From positions 124,001 through 188,000 of the forward strand of contig OY987240.1 of NCBI GenBank assembly GCA_963920705.1: a stretch of DNA of 64,000 nucleotides, in the 5' to 3' direction. Positions 50,381-63,384 of this stretch are shown one piece after another (positions within the stretch are counted from its first letter, which is position 1; every line of letters starts with the position of its first letter). The position numbers and the translations under genes are program-made. Under the pieces are notes generated by a model. That model saw only the letters and a program-made list of their open reading frames with translations, was not told where the DNA came from and made no database searches. Origin of the DNA: Odiellus spinosus (lineage: Eukaryota > Arthropoda > Arachnida > Opiliones > Phalangiidae).

Positions 50381-53050
50381 GCAATTTAGACAAAACCAAA
50401 GTCATTCGAAAGAGCAATTAATGGACAGTCTAAATAATAAGAGTTTTCAAAAATCCGTTGAAAAACAAGAAAAATATGGCCAATTCAAGAAATCATACAA
50501 TATCAAAATAGTCAAATTTCAGATTTTAAAAATTCGCTTTTTGATATTAGATGTTTTTTGAATTGGCCATATTTTCCATGTTTTTCAACGAATTTTCCAA
50601 AACTCTTCTTTTTTAGATAGACCAATATTTGCTCTTTCGAGTGGTCTTAATTTTGTCTAAATCGCTTTAAAATCAAAAGTTTTGTGTCCATTTGAATCCA
50701 ATAATCTTGGATTTTAAAGTGTTTTTGCTTAATTTTAACCAATTTTATATTTGTCACAATTTTGCAATTTAGACAAAACCAAAGTCATTCGAAAGAGCAA
50801 TTAATGGACAGTCTAAATAATAAGAGTTTTTAAAAAATCCGTTGAAAAACAAGAAAAATATGGCCAATTCAAGAAACCATACAATATCAAAATAGTCAAA
50901 TTTCAGATTTTAAAAATTCGCTTTTTGATATTAGATGTTTATTGAATTGGCTATATTTTCCATGTTTTTCAACGGATTTTCCAAAACTCTTGTTTTTTAG
51001 ATAGACCAATATTTGCTCTTTCGATACGTGTTGATTTTGTCTAAATCGCTTAAAAATCAAATGTTTTGTGTCCATTTGAATCCAATAATGTTTGATTTTT
51101 AAGCGTTTTAGCTTCATTTCAACCCATTTTATATTTGTCACGTTTTGGCAATTTAGACAAAACCAAAGTCATTCGAAAGAGCAATTAATGGACAGTCTAA
51201 ATAATAAGAGTTTTCAAAAATCCGTTGAAAAACAAGAAAAATATGGCCAATTCAAGAAATCATACAATATCAAAATAGTCAAATTTCAGATTTTAAAAAT
51301 TCGCTTTTTGATATTAGATGTTTATTGAATTGGCTATATTTTCCATGTTTTTCAACGGATTTTCCAAAACTCTTGTTTTTTAGATAGACCAATATTTGCT
51401 CTTTCGATACGTGTTGATTTTGTCTAAATCGCTTAAAAATCAAATGTTTTGTGTCCATTTGAATCCAATAATGTTTGATTTTTAAGCGTTTTAGCTTCAT
51501 TTCAACCCATTTTATATTTGTCACGTTTTGGAAATTTAGACAAAACCAAAGTCATTCGAAAGAGCAATTAATGGACAGTCTAAATAATAAGAGTTTTCAA
51601 AAATCCGTTGAAAAACAAGAAAAATATGGCCAATTCAAGAAATCATACAATATCAAAATAGTCAAATTTCAGATTTTAAAAATTCGCTTTTTATATTAGA
51701 TGTTTTTTGAATTGGCCATATTTTCCATGTTTTTCAACGAATTTTCCAAAACTCTTGTTTTTTAGATAGACCAATATTTGCTCTTTCGAGTGGTCATAAT
51801 TTTGTCTAAATCGCTTAAAAATCAAAAGTTTTGTGTCCATTTGAATCCAATAATCTTGGATTTTTAAGCGTTTTTGCTTAATTTTAACCAATTTTGATAT
51901 TTGTCACGTTTTGGCAATTTAGACAAAAACAAAGTCATTCGAAAGAGCAATTAATGGACAGTCTAAATAATAAGAGTTTTAAAAAATCCGTTGAAAAACA
52001 AGAAAAATATGGCCAATTCAAGAAATCATACAATATCAAAATAGTCAAATTTCAGATTTTAAAAATACGCTTTTTGATATTAGATGTTTTTTGAATTGGC
52101 CATATTTTCCATGTTTTTCAACGGATTTTCCAAATTTCTTGTTTTTTAGATAGACCAATATTTGCTCTTTCGAGTGGTCTTAATTTTAAAAATCAAAAGT
52201 TTTGTGTCCATTTGAATCCAATAATCTTGGATTTTTAAGCGTTTTTGCTTAATTTTAACCAATTTTGATATTTGTCACGTTTTGGCAATTTAGACAAAAC
52301 CAAAGTCATTCGAAAGAGCAATTAATGGACAGTCTAAATAATAAGAGTTTTCAAAAATCCGTTGGAAAACAAGAAAAATATGGCCAATTCAAGAAATCAT
52401 ACAATATCAAAATAGTCAAATTTCAGTTTTTAAAAATTCGCTTTTTGATTTTAGATGTTATTTGAATTGGCTATATTTTCCATGTTTTTCAACGGATTTT
52501 CCAAAACTCTTCTTTTTTAGATAGACCAATATTTGCTCTTTCGAGTGGTCTTAATTTTGTCTAAATCGCTTTAAAATCAAAAGTTTTGTGTCCATTTGAA
52601 TCCAATAATCTTGGATTTTAAAGTGTTTTTGCTTAATTTTAACCAATTTTATATTTGTCACAATTTTGCAATTTAGACAAAACCAAAGTCATTCGAAAGA
52701 GCAATTAATGGACAGTCTAAATAATAAGAGTTTTCAAAAATCCGTTGAAAAACAAGAAAAATATGGCCAATTCAAGAAACCATACAATATCAAAATAGTC
52801 AAATTTCAGATTTTAAAAATTCGCTTTTTGATATTAGATGTTTATTGAATTGGCTATATTTTCCATGTTTTTCAACGGATTTTCCAAAACTCTTGTTTTT
52901 TAGATAGACCAATATTTGCTCTTTCGATACGTGTTGATTTTGTCTAAATCGCTTAAAAATCAAATGTTTTGTGTCCATTTGAATCCAATAATGTTTGATT
53001 TTTAAGCGTTTTAGCTTCATTTCAACCCATTTTATATTTGTCACGTTTTG
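50381..53050. repeat. Interruption of the right-locus 4-mer by mixed monomers
   Basis: Landmarks 50421, 50804, 51188, 51571, 51954, 52325, 52708. The first unit continues the 4-mer and the following ones mix families. Oddities are GTTTTTAAAAAATCC with an extra base (50827), TTTGGAAATTTAG (51527), a one-base loss in CGCTTTTTATATTAG (51685), ACAAAAACAAAG and AAAATACGC as in the 40-42 kb 6-mer (51925, 52062), and a 13-bp loss giving TTAATTTTAAAAATC near 52180 (371-bp monomer). Confidence 0.78.
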
Positions 53051-54571
53051 GCAATTTAGACAAAACCAAAGTCATTCGAAAGAGCAATTAATGGACAGTC
53101 TAAATAATAAGAGTTTTCAAAAATCCGTTGAAAAACAAGAAAAATATGGCCAATTCAAGAAATCATACAATATCAAAATAGTCAAATTTCAGATTTTAAA
53201 AATTCGCTTTTTGATATTAGATGTTTATTGAATTGGCTATATTTTCCATGTTTTTCAACGGATTTTCCAAAACTCTTGTTTTTTAGATAGACCAATATTT
53301 GCTCTTTCGATACGTGTTGATTTTGTCTAAATCGCTTAAAAATCAAATGTTTTGTGTCCATTTGAATCCAATAATGTTTGATTTTTAAGCGTTTTAGCTT
53401 CATTTCAACCCATTTTATATTTGTCACGTTTTGGCAATTTAGACAAAACCAAAGTCATTCGAAAGAGCAATTAATGGACAGTCTAAATAATAAGAGTTTT
53501 CAAAAATCCGTTGAAAAACAAGAAAAATATGGCCAATTCAAGAAATCATACAATATCAAAATAGTCAAATTTCAGATTTTAAAAATTCGCTTTTTGATAT
53601 TAGATGTTTTTTGAATTGGCCATATTTTCCATGTTTTTCAACGAATTTTCCAAAACTCTTCTTTTTTAGATAGACCGATATTTGCTCTTTCGAGTGGTCT
53701 TAATTTTGTCTAAATCGCTTTAAAATCAAAAGTTTTGTGTCCATTTGAATCCAATAATCTTGGATTTTAAAGTGTTTTTGCTTAATTTTAACCAATTTTA
53801 TATTTGTCACAATTTTGCAATTTAGACAAAACCAAAGTCATTCGAAAGAGCAATTAATGGACAGTCTAAATAATAAGAGTTTTCAAAAATCCGTTGAAAA
53901 ACAAGAAAAATATGGCCAATTCAAGAAACCATACAATATCAAAATAGTCAAATTTCAGATTTTAAAAATTCGCTTTTTGATATTAGATGTTTATTGAATT
54001 GGCTATATTTTCCATGTTTTTCAACGGATTTTCCAAAACTCTTCTTTTTTAGATAGACCAATATTTGCTCTTTCGAGTGGTCTTAATTTTGTCTAAATCA
54101 CTTTAAAATCAAATGTTTTGTGTCCATTTGAATCCAATAATCTTGGATTTTAAAGTGTTTTTGCTTATTTTATATTTGTCACAATTTTGCAATTTAGACA
54201 AAACCAAAGTCATTCGAAAGAGCAATTAATGGACAGTCTAAATAATAAGAGTTTTCAAAAATCCGTTGAAAAACAAGAAAAATATGGCCAATTCAAGAAA
54301 CCATACAATATCAAAATAGTCAAATTTCAGATTTTAAAAATTCGCTTTTTGATATTAGATGTTTATTGAATTGGCTATATTTTCCATGTTTTTCAACGGA
54401 TTTTCCAAAACTCTTGTTTTTTAGATAGACCAATATTTGGTCTTTCGAGTGGTCTTAATTTTGTCTAAATCGCTTAAAAATCAAAAGTTTTGTGTCCATT
54501 TGAATCCAATAATCTTGGATTTTTAAGCGTTTTAGCTTCATTTCAACCCATTTTATATTTGTCACGTTTTG
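53051..54571. repeat. Further copy of the right-locus 4-mer, offset 3808 bp
   Basis: Landmarks 53091, 53474, 53857, 54229. It matches about 49243-50763 at an offset of 3808 bp (ten monomers). GACCGATATTTG (53674) and AAATCACTTTAAAATC (54097) are in register. It ends as the array passes to ATTTGGTCTTT with a mixed spacer. Confidence 0.84.
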
Positions 54572-55339
54572 GCAATTTAGACAAAACCAAAGTCATTCGA
54601 AAGAGCAATTAATGGACAGTCTAAATAATAAGAGTTTTCAAAAATCCGTTGAAAAACAAGAAAAATATGGCCAATTCAAGAACTCATACAATATCAAAAT
54701 AGTCAAATTTCAGATTTTAAAAATTCGCTTTTTGATATTAGATGTTTTTTGAATTGGCCATATTTTCCATGTTTTTCAACGGATTTTCCAAAACTCTTGT
54801 TTTTTAGATAGACCAATATTTGCTCTTTCGAGTGGTCATAATTTTGTCTAAATCGCTTAAAAATCAAAAGTTTTGTGTCCATTTGAATCCAATAATCTTG
54901 GATTTTTAAGCGTTTTTGCTTAATTTTAACCAATTTTGATATTTGTCACGTTTTGGCAATTTAGACAAAAACAAAGTCATTCGAAAGAGCAAATAATGGA
55001 CAGTCTAAATAATAAGAGTCTTCAAAAATCCGTTGAAAAACAAGAAAAATATGGCCAATTCAAGAAATCATACAATATCAAAATAGTCAAATTTCAGATT
55101 TTAAAAATTCGCTTTTTGATATTAGATGTTTTTTGAATTGGCCATATTTTCCATGTTTTTCAACGAATTTTCCAAAACTCTTGTTTTTTAGATAGACCAA
55201 TATTTGCTCTTTGGAATGGTCTTAATTTTGTCTAAATCGCTTAAAAATCAAAAGTTTTGTGTCCATTTGAATCCAATAATCTTGGATTTTTAAGCGTTTT
55301 TGCTTAATTTTAACCAATTTTGATATTTGTCACGTTTTG
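54572..55339. repeat. Two transition monomers
   Basis: Landmarks 54612 and 54996. The first has AAGAACTCATAC, also seen near 14068. The second has ACAAAAACAAAG, GCAAATAATGG and GAGTCTTCAAAAATCC. Its H2 carries CTCTTTGGAATGG, the first member of the GGAGTGG-like subtype that continues in the last block. Confidence 0.75.
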
Positions 55340-56872
55340 GCAATTGAGACAAAACCAAAGTCATTCGAAAGAGCAATTAATGGACAGTCTAAATAATAAG
55401 AGTTTTCAAAAATCCGTTGAAAAACAAGAAAAATATGGCCAATTCAAGAAACCATACAATATCAAAATAGTCATATTTCAGATTTTAAAAATTCGCTTTT
55501 TGATTTTAGATGTTTTTAGAATTGGCCATATTTTCCAAGTTTTTCAACGGATTTTCCAAAACTCTTTTTTTTTAGATAGACCAAAATTTGGTCTTTCGAG
55601 TGGTCTTAATTTTGTCTAAATCGCTTTAAAATCAAAAATTTTGTGTCCATTTGAATCCAATAATCTTGTATTTTTAAGTGTTTTGCTTAATTTTAACCAA
55701 TTTTATATTTGTCACAATTTTGCAATTAAGACAAAACCAAAGTCATTCGAAAGAGCAATTAATGGACAGTCTAAATAATAAGAGTTTTCAAAAATCCGTT
55801 GAAAAACAAGAAAAATATGGCCAATTCAAGAAATCATACAATATCAATATAGTCAAATTTCAGATTTTAAAAATTCGCTTTTTGATATTAGATGTTTTTT
55901 GAATTGGCCATATTTTCGATGTTTTTCAACGAATTTTCCAAAACTCTTGTTTTTTAGATAGACCAATATTTGCTCTTTGGAGTGGTCTTAATTTTGTCTA
56001 AATCGCTTAAAAATCAAAAGTTTTGTGTCCATTTGAATCCAATAATCTTGGATTTTTAAGCGTTTTTGCTTAATTTTAACCAATTTTGATATTTGTCACG
56101 TTTTGGCAATTAAGACAAAACCAAAGTCATTCGAAAGAGCAATTAATGGACAGTCTAAATAATAAGAGTTTTCAAAAATCCGTTGAAAAACAAGAAAAAT
56201 ATGTCCAATTCAAGAAATCATACAATATCAATATAGTCAAATTTCAGATTTTAAAAATTCGCTTTTTGATATTAGATGTTTTTTGAATTGGCCATATTTT
56301 CCATGTTTTTCAACGAATTTTCCAAAACTCTTGTTTTTTAGATAGACCAATATTTGCTCTTTGGAGTGGTCTTAATTTTGTCTAAATCGCTTAAAAATCA
56401 AAAGTTTTGTGTCCATTTGAATCCAATAATCTTGGATTTTTAAGCGTTTTTGCTTAATTTTAACCAATTTTGATATTTGTCACGTTTTGGCAATTAAGAC
56501 AAAACCAAAGTCATTCGAAAGAGCAATTAATGGACAGTCTAAATAATAAGAGTTTTCAAAAATCCGTTGAAAAACAAGAAAAATATGGCCAATTCAAGAA
56601 ACCATACAATATCAAAATAGTCATATTTCAGATTTTAAAAATTCGCTTTTTGATTTTTAAAGGTTTTTAGAATTGGCCATATTTTCCATGTTTTTCAACG
56701 GATTTTCCAAAACTCTTTTTTTTAGATAGACCAAAATTTGGTCTTTCGAGTGGTCTTAATTTTGTCTAAATCGCTTTAAAATCAAAAATTTTGTGTCCAT
56801 TTGAATCCAATAATCTTGGATTTTTAAGTGTTTTTTCTTAATTTTAACCAATTTTATACTTGTCACAATTTT
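55340..56872. repeat. Divergent family: GGAGTGG and CAATTAAGAC monomers
   Basis: Landmarks 55380, 55762, 56146, 56530. Markers are GCAATTGAGAC or GCAATTAAGAC at the H1 start, CTCTTTGGAGTGG in H2 (55973, 56357), GTCATATTTCAG, TCAATATAGTC and GTTTTTAGAATTGG. The unit at 56530 has GATTTTTAAAGG at the dyad edge, recurring 4215 bp later at about 60868. Confidence 0.8.
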
Positions 56873-58021
56873 GCAATTTAGGCAAAACCAAAGTCATTCG
56901 AAAGAGCAATTAATGGACAGTCTAAATAATAAGAGTTTTCAAAAATCCGTTGAAAAACAAGTAAAATATGGCCAATTCAAGAAACCATACAATATCAAAA
57001 TAGTCAAATTTCAGATTTTAAAAATTCGCTTTTTGATATTTGATGTTTTTTGAATTAGCTATATTTTCCATGTTTTTCAACAGATTTTCCAAAACTCTTG
57101 TTTTTTAGATAGACCAATATTTGCTCTTTCGATACGTGTTGATTTTGTCTAAATAGCTTAAAAATCAAATGTTTTGTGTCCATTTGAATCCAATAATGTT
57201 TGATTTTTAAGCGATTTAGCTTCATATCAACCCATTATATATTTGTCACGTTTTGGCAATTTAGACAAAACCAAAGTCATTCGAAAGAGCAATTAATGGA
57301 CAGTCTAAATAATAAGAGTTTTCAAAAATCCGTTGAAAAACAAGAAAAATATGGCCAATTCAAGAAATCATACAATATCAAAATAGTCAAATTTCAGATT
57401 TTAAAAATTCGCTTTTTGATATTAGATGATTTTTGAATTGGCCATATTTTCCATGTTTTTCAACGGATTTTCCAAAACTCTTGTTTTTTAGATAGACCAA
57501 TATTTGCTCTTTCGAGTGGTCTTAATTTTGTCTAAATCGCTTAAAAATCAAAAGTTTTGTGTCCATTTGAATCCAATAATCTTGGATTTTTAAGCGTTTT
57601 AGCTTCATTTCAACCCATTTTATATTTGTCACGTTTTGGCAATTTAGACAAAACCAAAGTCATTCGAAAGAGCAATTAATGTACAATCTAAATAATAAGA
57701 GTTTACAAAAATCCGTTGAAAAACAAGAAAAATATGGCCAATTCAAGAAATCATACAATATCAAAATAGTCAAATTTCAGATTTTAAAAATTCGCTTTTT
57801 GATATTAGATGTTTTTTGAATTGGCTATATTTTCCATGTTTTTCAACGGATTTTCCAAAACTCTTGTTTTTTAGATAGACCAATATTTGCTCTTTCGATA
57901 CGTGTTAATTTTGTCTAAATCGCTTAAAAATCAAAAGTTTTGTGTCCATTTGAATCCAATAATCTTGGATTTTTAAGCGTTTTTTCTTAATTTTAACCAA
58001 TTTTATATTTGTCACAATTTT
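56873..58021. repeat. 3-mer higher-order repeat (1149 bp) preceding the 8-mer
   Basis: Landmarks 56913, 57296, 57679. AACAAGTAAAATATGG (56957), GATATTTGATG, GAATTAGCTATATT, and TTAAGCGATTTAGC with CATATCAACCCATTATATAT recur 1149 bp later. The third unit, with AATGTACAATC and GAGTTTAC, corresponds to the fourth unit of the next copy. Confidence 0.84.
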
Positions 58022-61000
58022 GCAATTTAGGCAAAACCAAAGTCATTCGAAAGAGCAATTAATGGACAGTCTAAATAATAAGAGTTTTCAAAAATCCGTT
58101 GAAAAACAAGTAAAATATGGCCAATTCAAGAAACCATACAATATCAAAATAGTCAAATTTCAGATTTTAAAAATTCGCTTTTTGATATTTGATGTTTTTT
58201 GAATTAGCTATATTTTCCATGTTTTTCAACAGATTTTCCAAAACTCTTGTTTTTTAGATAGACCAATATTTGCTCTTTCGATACGTGTTGATTTTGTCTA
58301 AATCGCTTAAAAATCAAATGTTTTGTGTCCATTTGAATCCAATAATGTTTGATTTTTAAGCGATTTAACTTCATATCAACCCATTATATATTTGTCACGT
58401 TTTGGCAATTTAGACAAAACCAAAGTCATTCGAAAGAGCAATTAATGGACAGTCTAAATAATAAGAGTTTTCAAAAATCCGTTGAAAAACAAGAAAAATA
58501 TGGCCAATTCAAGAAACCATACAATATCAAAATAGTCAAATTTCAGATTTTAAAAATTCGCTTTTTGATATTAGATGTTTTTTAAATTGGCTATATTTTC
58601 CATGTTTTTCAACAGATTTTCCAAAACTCTTGTTTTTTAGATAGACCAATATTTGCTCTTTCGATACGTGTTGATTTTGTCTAAATCGCTTAAAAATCAA
58701 ATGTTTTGTGTCCATTTGAATCCAATAATGTTTGATTTTTAAGCGTTTTAGCTTAATTTAACCCATTTTATATTTGTCACGTTTTGGCAATTTAGACAAA
58801 ACCAAAGTCATTCGAAAGAGCAATTAATGGACAGTCTAAATAATAAGAGTTTTCAAAAATCCGTTGAAAAACAAGAAAAATATGGCCAATTCAAGAAATC
58901 ATACAATATCAAAATAATCAAATTTCAGATTTTAAAAATTCGCTTTTTGATATTAGATGTTTTTTGAATTGGCCATATATTCCAGGTTTTTCAACGGATT
59001 TTCCAAAACTCTTGTTTTTTAGATAGACTAATATTTGCTCTTTCGAGTGGTCTTAATTTTGTCTAAATCGCTTAAAAATCAAAAGTTTTGTGTCCATTTG
59101 AATCCAATAATCTTGGATTTTTAAGCGTTTTAGCTTCATTTCAACCCATTTTATATTTGTCACGTTTTGGCAATTTAGACAAAACCAAAGTCATTCGAAA
59201 GAGCAATTAATGTACAATCTAAATAATAAGAGTTTACAAAAATCCGTTGAAAAACAAGAAAAATATGGCCAATTCAAGAAATCATACAATATCAAAATAG
59301 TCAAATTTCAGATTTTAAAAATTCGCTTTTTGATATTAGATGTTTTTTGAATTGGCCATATTTTCCATGTTTTTCAGCGAATTTTCCAAAACTCTTGTTT
59401 TTTAGATAGACCAATATTTGCTCTTTGGAGTGGTCTTAATTTTGTCTAAATCGCTTAAAAATCAAAAGTTTTGTGTCCATTTGAATCCAATAATCTTGGA
59501 TTTTTAAGCGTTTTTGCTTAATTTTAACCAATTTTGATATTTGTCACGTTTTGGCAATTAAGACAAAACCAAAGTCATTCGAAAGAGCAATTAATGGACA
59601 GTCTAAATAATAAGAGTTTTCAAAAATCCGTTGAAAAACAAGAAAAATATGGCCAATTCAAGAAATCATACAATATCAAAATAGTCAAATTTCAGATTTT
59701 AAAAATTCGCTTTTTGATTTTAGATGTTTTTTGAATTGGCCATATTTTCCATGTTTTTCAACGGATTTTCCAAAACTCTTGTTTTTTAGATAGACCAATA
59801 TTTGCTCTTTGGAGTGGTCTTAATTTTGTCTAAATCGCCTAAAAATCAAAAGTTTTGTGTCCATTTGAATCCAATAATCTTGGATTTTTAAGCGTTTTTG
59901 CTTAATTTTAACCAATTTTGATATTTGTCACGTTTTGGCAATTTAGACAAAACCAAAGTCATTCGAAAGAGCAATTAATGGACAGTCTAAATAATAAGAG
60001 TTTACAAAAATCCGTTGAAAAACAAGAAAAATATGGCCAATTCAAGAAATCATACAATATCAAAATAGTCAAATTTCAGATTTTAAAAATTCGCTTTTTG
60101 ATATTAGATGATTTTTGAATTGGCCATATTTTCCATGTTTTTCAACGAATTTTCCAAAACTCTTGTTTTTTAGATAGACCAATATTTGCTCTTTGGAGTG
60201 GTCTTAATTTTGTCTAAATCGCTTAAAAATCAAAAGTTTTGTGTCCATTTGAATCCAATAATCTTGGATTTTTAAGCGTTTTTGCTTAATTTTAACCAAT
60301 TTTGATATTTGTCACGTTTTGGCAATTAAGACAAAACCAAAGTCATTCGAAAGAGCAATTAATGGACAGTCTAAATAATAAGAGTTTTCAAAAATCCGTT
60401 GAAAAACAAGAAAAATATGGCCAATTCAAGAAATCATACAATATCAAAATAGTCAAATTTCAGATTTTAAAAATTCGCTTTTTGATTTTAGATGTTTTTT
60501 GAATTGGCCATATTTTCCATGTTTTTCAACGGATTTTCCAAAACTCTTTTTTTTTAGATAGACCAAAATTTGGTCTTTCGAGTGGTCTTAATTTTGTCTA
60601 AATCGCTTTAAAATCAAAACTTTTGTGTCCATTTGAATCCAATAATCTTGTATTTTTAAGTGTTTTTGCTTAATTTTAACCAATTTTATATTTGTCACAA
60701 TTTTGCAATTAAGACAAAACCAAAGTCATTCGAAAGAGCAATTAATGGACAGTCTAAATAATAAGAGTTTTCAAAAATCCGTTGAAAAACAAGAAAAATA
60801 TGGCCAATTCAAGAAACCATACAATATCAAAATAGTCATATTTCAGATTTTAAAAATTCGCTTTTTGATTTTTAAAGGTTTTTAGAATTGGCCATATTTT
60901 CCATGTTTTTCAACGGATTTTCCAAAACTCTTTTTTTTAGATAGACCAAAATTTGGTCTTTCGAGTGGTCTTAATTTTGTCTAAATCGCTTTAAAATCAA

Positions 61001-61087
61001 AAATTTTGTGTCCATTTGAATCCAATAATCTTGGATTTTTAAGCGTTTTTTCTTAATTTTAACCAATTTTATATTTGTCACAATTTT
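58022..61087. repeat. 8-mer higher-order repeat, copy 1 (3066 bp)
   Basis: Landmarks 58062, 58445, 58828, 59211, 59594, 59978, 60362, 60745. The first four units recur 3066 bp later, with AACAAGTAAAATATGG, CGATTTAACTTCATATC, TTTTTTAAATTGGC and AATGTACAATC all in register. The second half is built from GGAGTGG and CAATTAAGAC units like those at 55340-56872. CTCTTTGGAGTGG occurs near 59420, 59807 and 60190. Confidence 0.85.
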
Positions 61088-62618
61088 GCAATTTAGGCAA
61101 AACCAAAGTCATTCGAAAGAGCAATTAATGGACAGTCTAAATAATAAGAGTTTTCAAAAATCCGTTGAAAAACAAGTAAAATATGGCCAATTCAAGAAAC
61201 CATACAATATCAAAATAGTCAAATTTCAGATTTTAAAAATTCGCTTTTTGATATTTGATGTTTTTTGAATTAGCTATATTTTCCATGTTTTTCAACAGAT
61301 TTTCCAAAACTCTTGTTTTTTAGATAGACCAATATTTGCTCTTTCGATACGTGTTGATTTTGTCTAAATCGCTTAAAAATCAAATGTTTTGTGTCCATTT
61401 GAATCCAATAATGTTTGATTTTTAAGCGATTTAACTTCATATCAACCCATTATATATTTGTCAATTTTTGGCAATTTAGACAAAACCAAAGTCATTCGAA
61501 AGAGCAATTAATGGACAGTCTAAATAATAAGAGTTTTCAAAAATCCGTTGAAAAACAAGAAAAATATGGCCAATTCAAGAAACCATACAATATCAAAATA
61601 GTCAAATTTCAGATTTTAAAAATTCGCTTTTTGATATTAGATGTTTTTTAAATTGGCTATATTTTCCATGTTTTTCAACAGATTTTCCAAAACTCTTGTT
61701 TTTTAGATAGACCAATATTTGCTCTTTCGATACGTGTTGATTTTGTCTAAATCGCTTAAAAATCAAATGTTTTGTGTCCATTTGAATCCAATAATGTTTG
61801 ATTTTTAAGCGTTTTAGCTTAATTTAACCCATTTTATATTTGTCACGTTTTGGCAATTTAGACAAAACCAAAGTCATTCGAAAGAGCAATTAATGGACAG
61901 TCTAAATAATAAGAGTTTTCAAAAATCCGTTGAAAAACAAGAAAAATATGGCCAATTCAAGAAATCATACAATATCAAAATAGTCAAATTTCAGATTTTA
62001 AAAATTCGCTTTTTGATATTAGATGTTTTTTGAATTGGCCATATTTTCCAGGTTTTTCAACGGATTTTCCAAAACTCTTGTTTTTTAGATAGACTAATAT
62101 TTGCTCTTTCGAGTGGTCTTAATTTTGTCTAAATCGCTTAAAAATCAAAAGTTTTGTGTCCATTTGAATCCAATAATCTTGGATTTTTAAGCGTTTTAGC
62201 TTCATTTCAACCCATTTTATATTTGTCACGTTTTGGCAATTTAGACAAAACCAAAGTCATTCGAAAGAGCAATTAATGTACAATCTAAATAATAAGAGTT
62301 TACAAAAATCCGTTGAAAAACAAGAAAAATATGGCCAATTCAAGAAATCATACAATATCAAAATAGTCAAATTTCAGATTTTAAAAATTCGCTTTTTGAT
62401 ATTAGATGTTTTTTGAATTGGCTATATTTTCCTTGTTTTTCAACGGATTTTCCAAAACTCTTGTTTTTTAGATAGACCAATATTTGCTCTTTCGATCCGT
62501 GATAATTTTGTCTAAATCGCTTAAAAATCAAATGTTTTGTGTCCATTTGAATCCAATAATCTTGGATTTTTAAGTGTTTTTGCTTAATTTTAACCAATTT
62601 TATATTTGTCACAATTTT
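61088..62618. repeat. 8-mer higher-order repeat, copy 2 (first four units)
   Basis: Landmarks 61128, 61511, 61894, 62277. It repeats 58022-59552 with few differences; one is TTTGTCAATTTTTGG near 61458 where copy 1 has the ordinary CACG. After the AATGTACAATC unit the order departs from copy 1. Confidence 0.86.
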
Positions 62619-63384
62619 GCAATTTAGACAAAAACAAAGTCATTCGAAAGAGCAATTAATGGACAGTCTAAATAATAAGAGTTTTCAAAAATCCGTTGAA
62701 AAACAAGAAAAATATTGCCAATTCAAGAAACCATACAATATCAAAATAGTCATATTTCAGATTTTAAAAATTCGCTTTTTGATTTTAGATGTTTTTAGAA
62801 TTGGCCATATTTTCCATGTTTTTCAACGGATTTTCCAAAACTCTTTTTTTTTAGATAGACCAAAATTTGGCCTTTCGAGTGGTCTTAATTTTGTCTAAAT
62901 CGCTTTAAAATCAAAAATTTTGTGTCCATTTGAATCCAATAATCTTGTATTTTTAAGTGTTTTTGCTTAATTTTAACCAATTTTATATTTGTCACAATTT
63001 TGCAATTAAGACAAAACCAAAGTCATTCGAAAGAGCAATTAATGGACAGTCTAAATAATAAGAGTTTTCAAAAATCCGTTGAAAAACAAGAAAAATATGG
63101 CCAATTCAAGAAACCATACAATATCAAAATAGTCAAATTTCAGATTTTAAAAATTCGCTTTTTGATATTAGATGTTTTTTGAATTGGCTATATTTTCCAT
63201 GTTTTTCAACGGATTTTCCAAAACTCTTGTTTTTTAGATAGACCAATATTTGCTCTTTCGATACGTGTTAATTTTGTCTAAATCGCTTAAAAATCAAAAG
63301 TTTTGTGTCCATTTGAATCCAATAATCTTGGATTTTTAAGTGTTTTTGCTTAATTTTAACCAATTTTATATTTGTCACAATTTT
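62619..63384. repeat. 2-mer higher-order repeat, copy 1 (766 bp)
   Basis: Landmarks 62659 and 63042. AATATTGCCAATTC (62712), TTTGGCCTTTCGAG (62867) and GATACGTGTTAATT (63260) mark the pair. The first two recur 766 bp later. The H2 just upstream has the unique CGATCCGTGATAATT near 62502. Confidence 0.86.
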
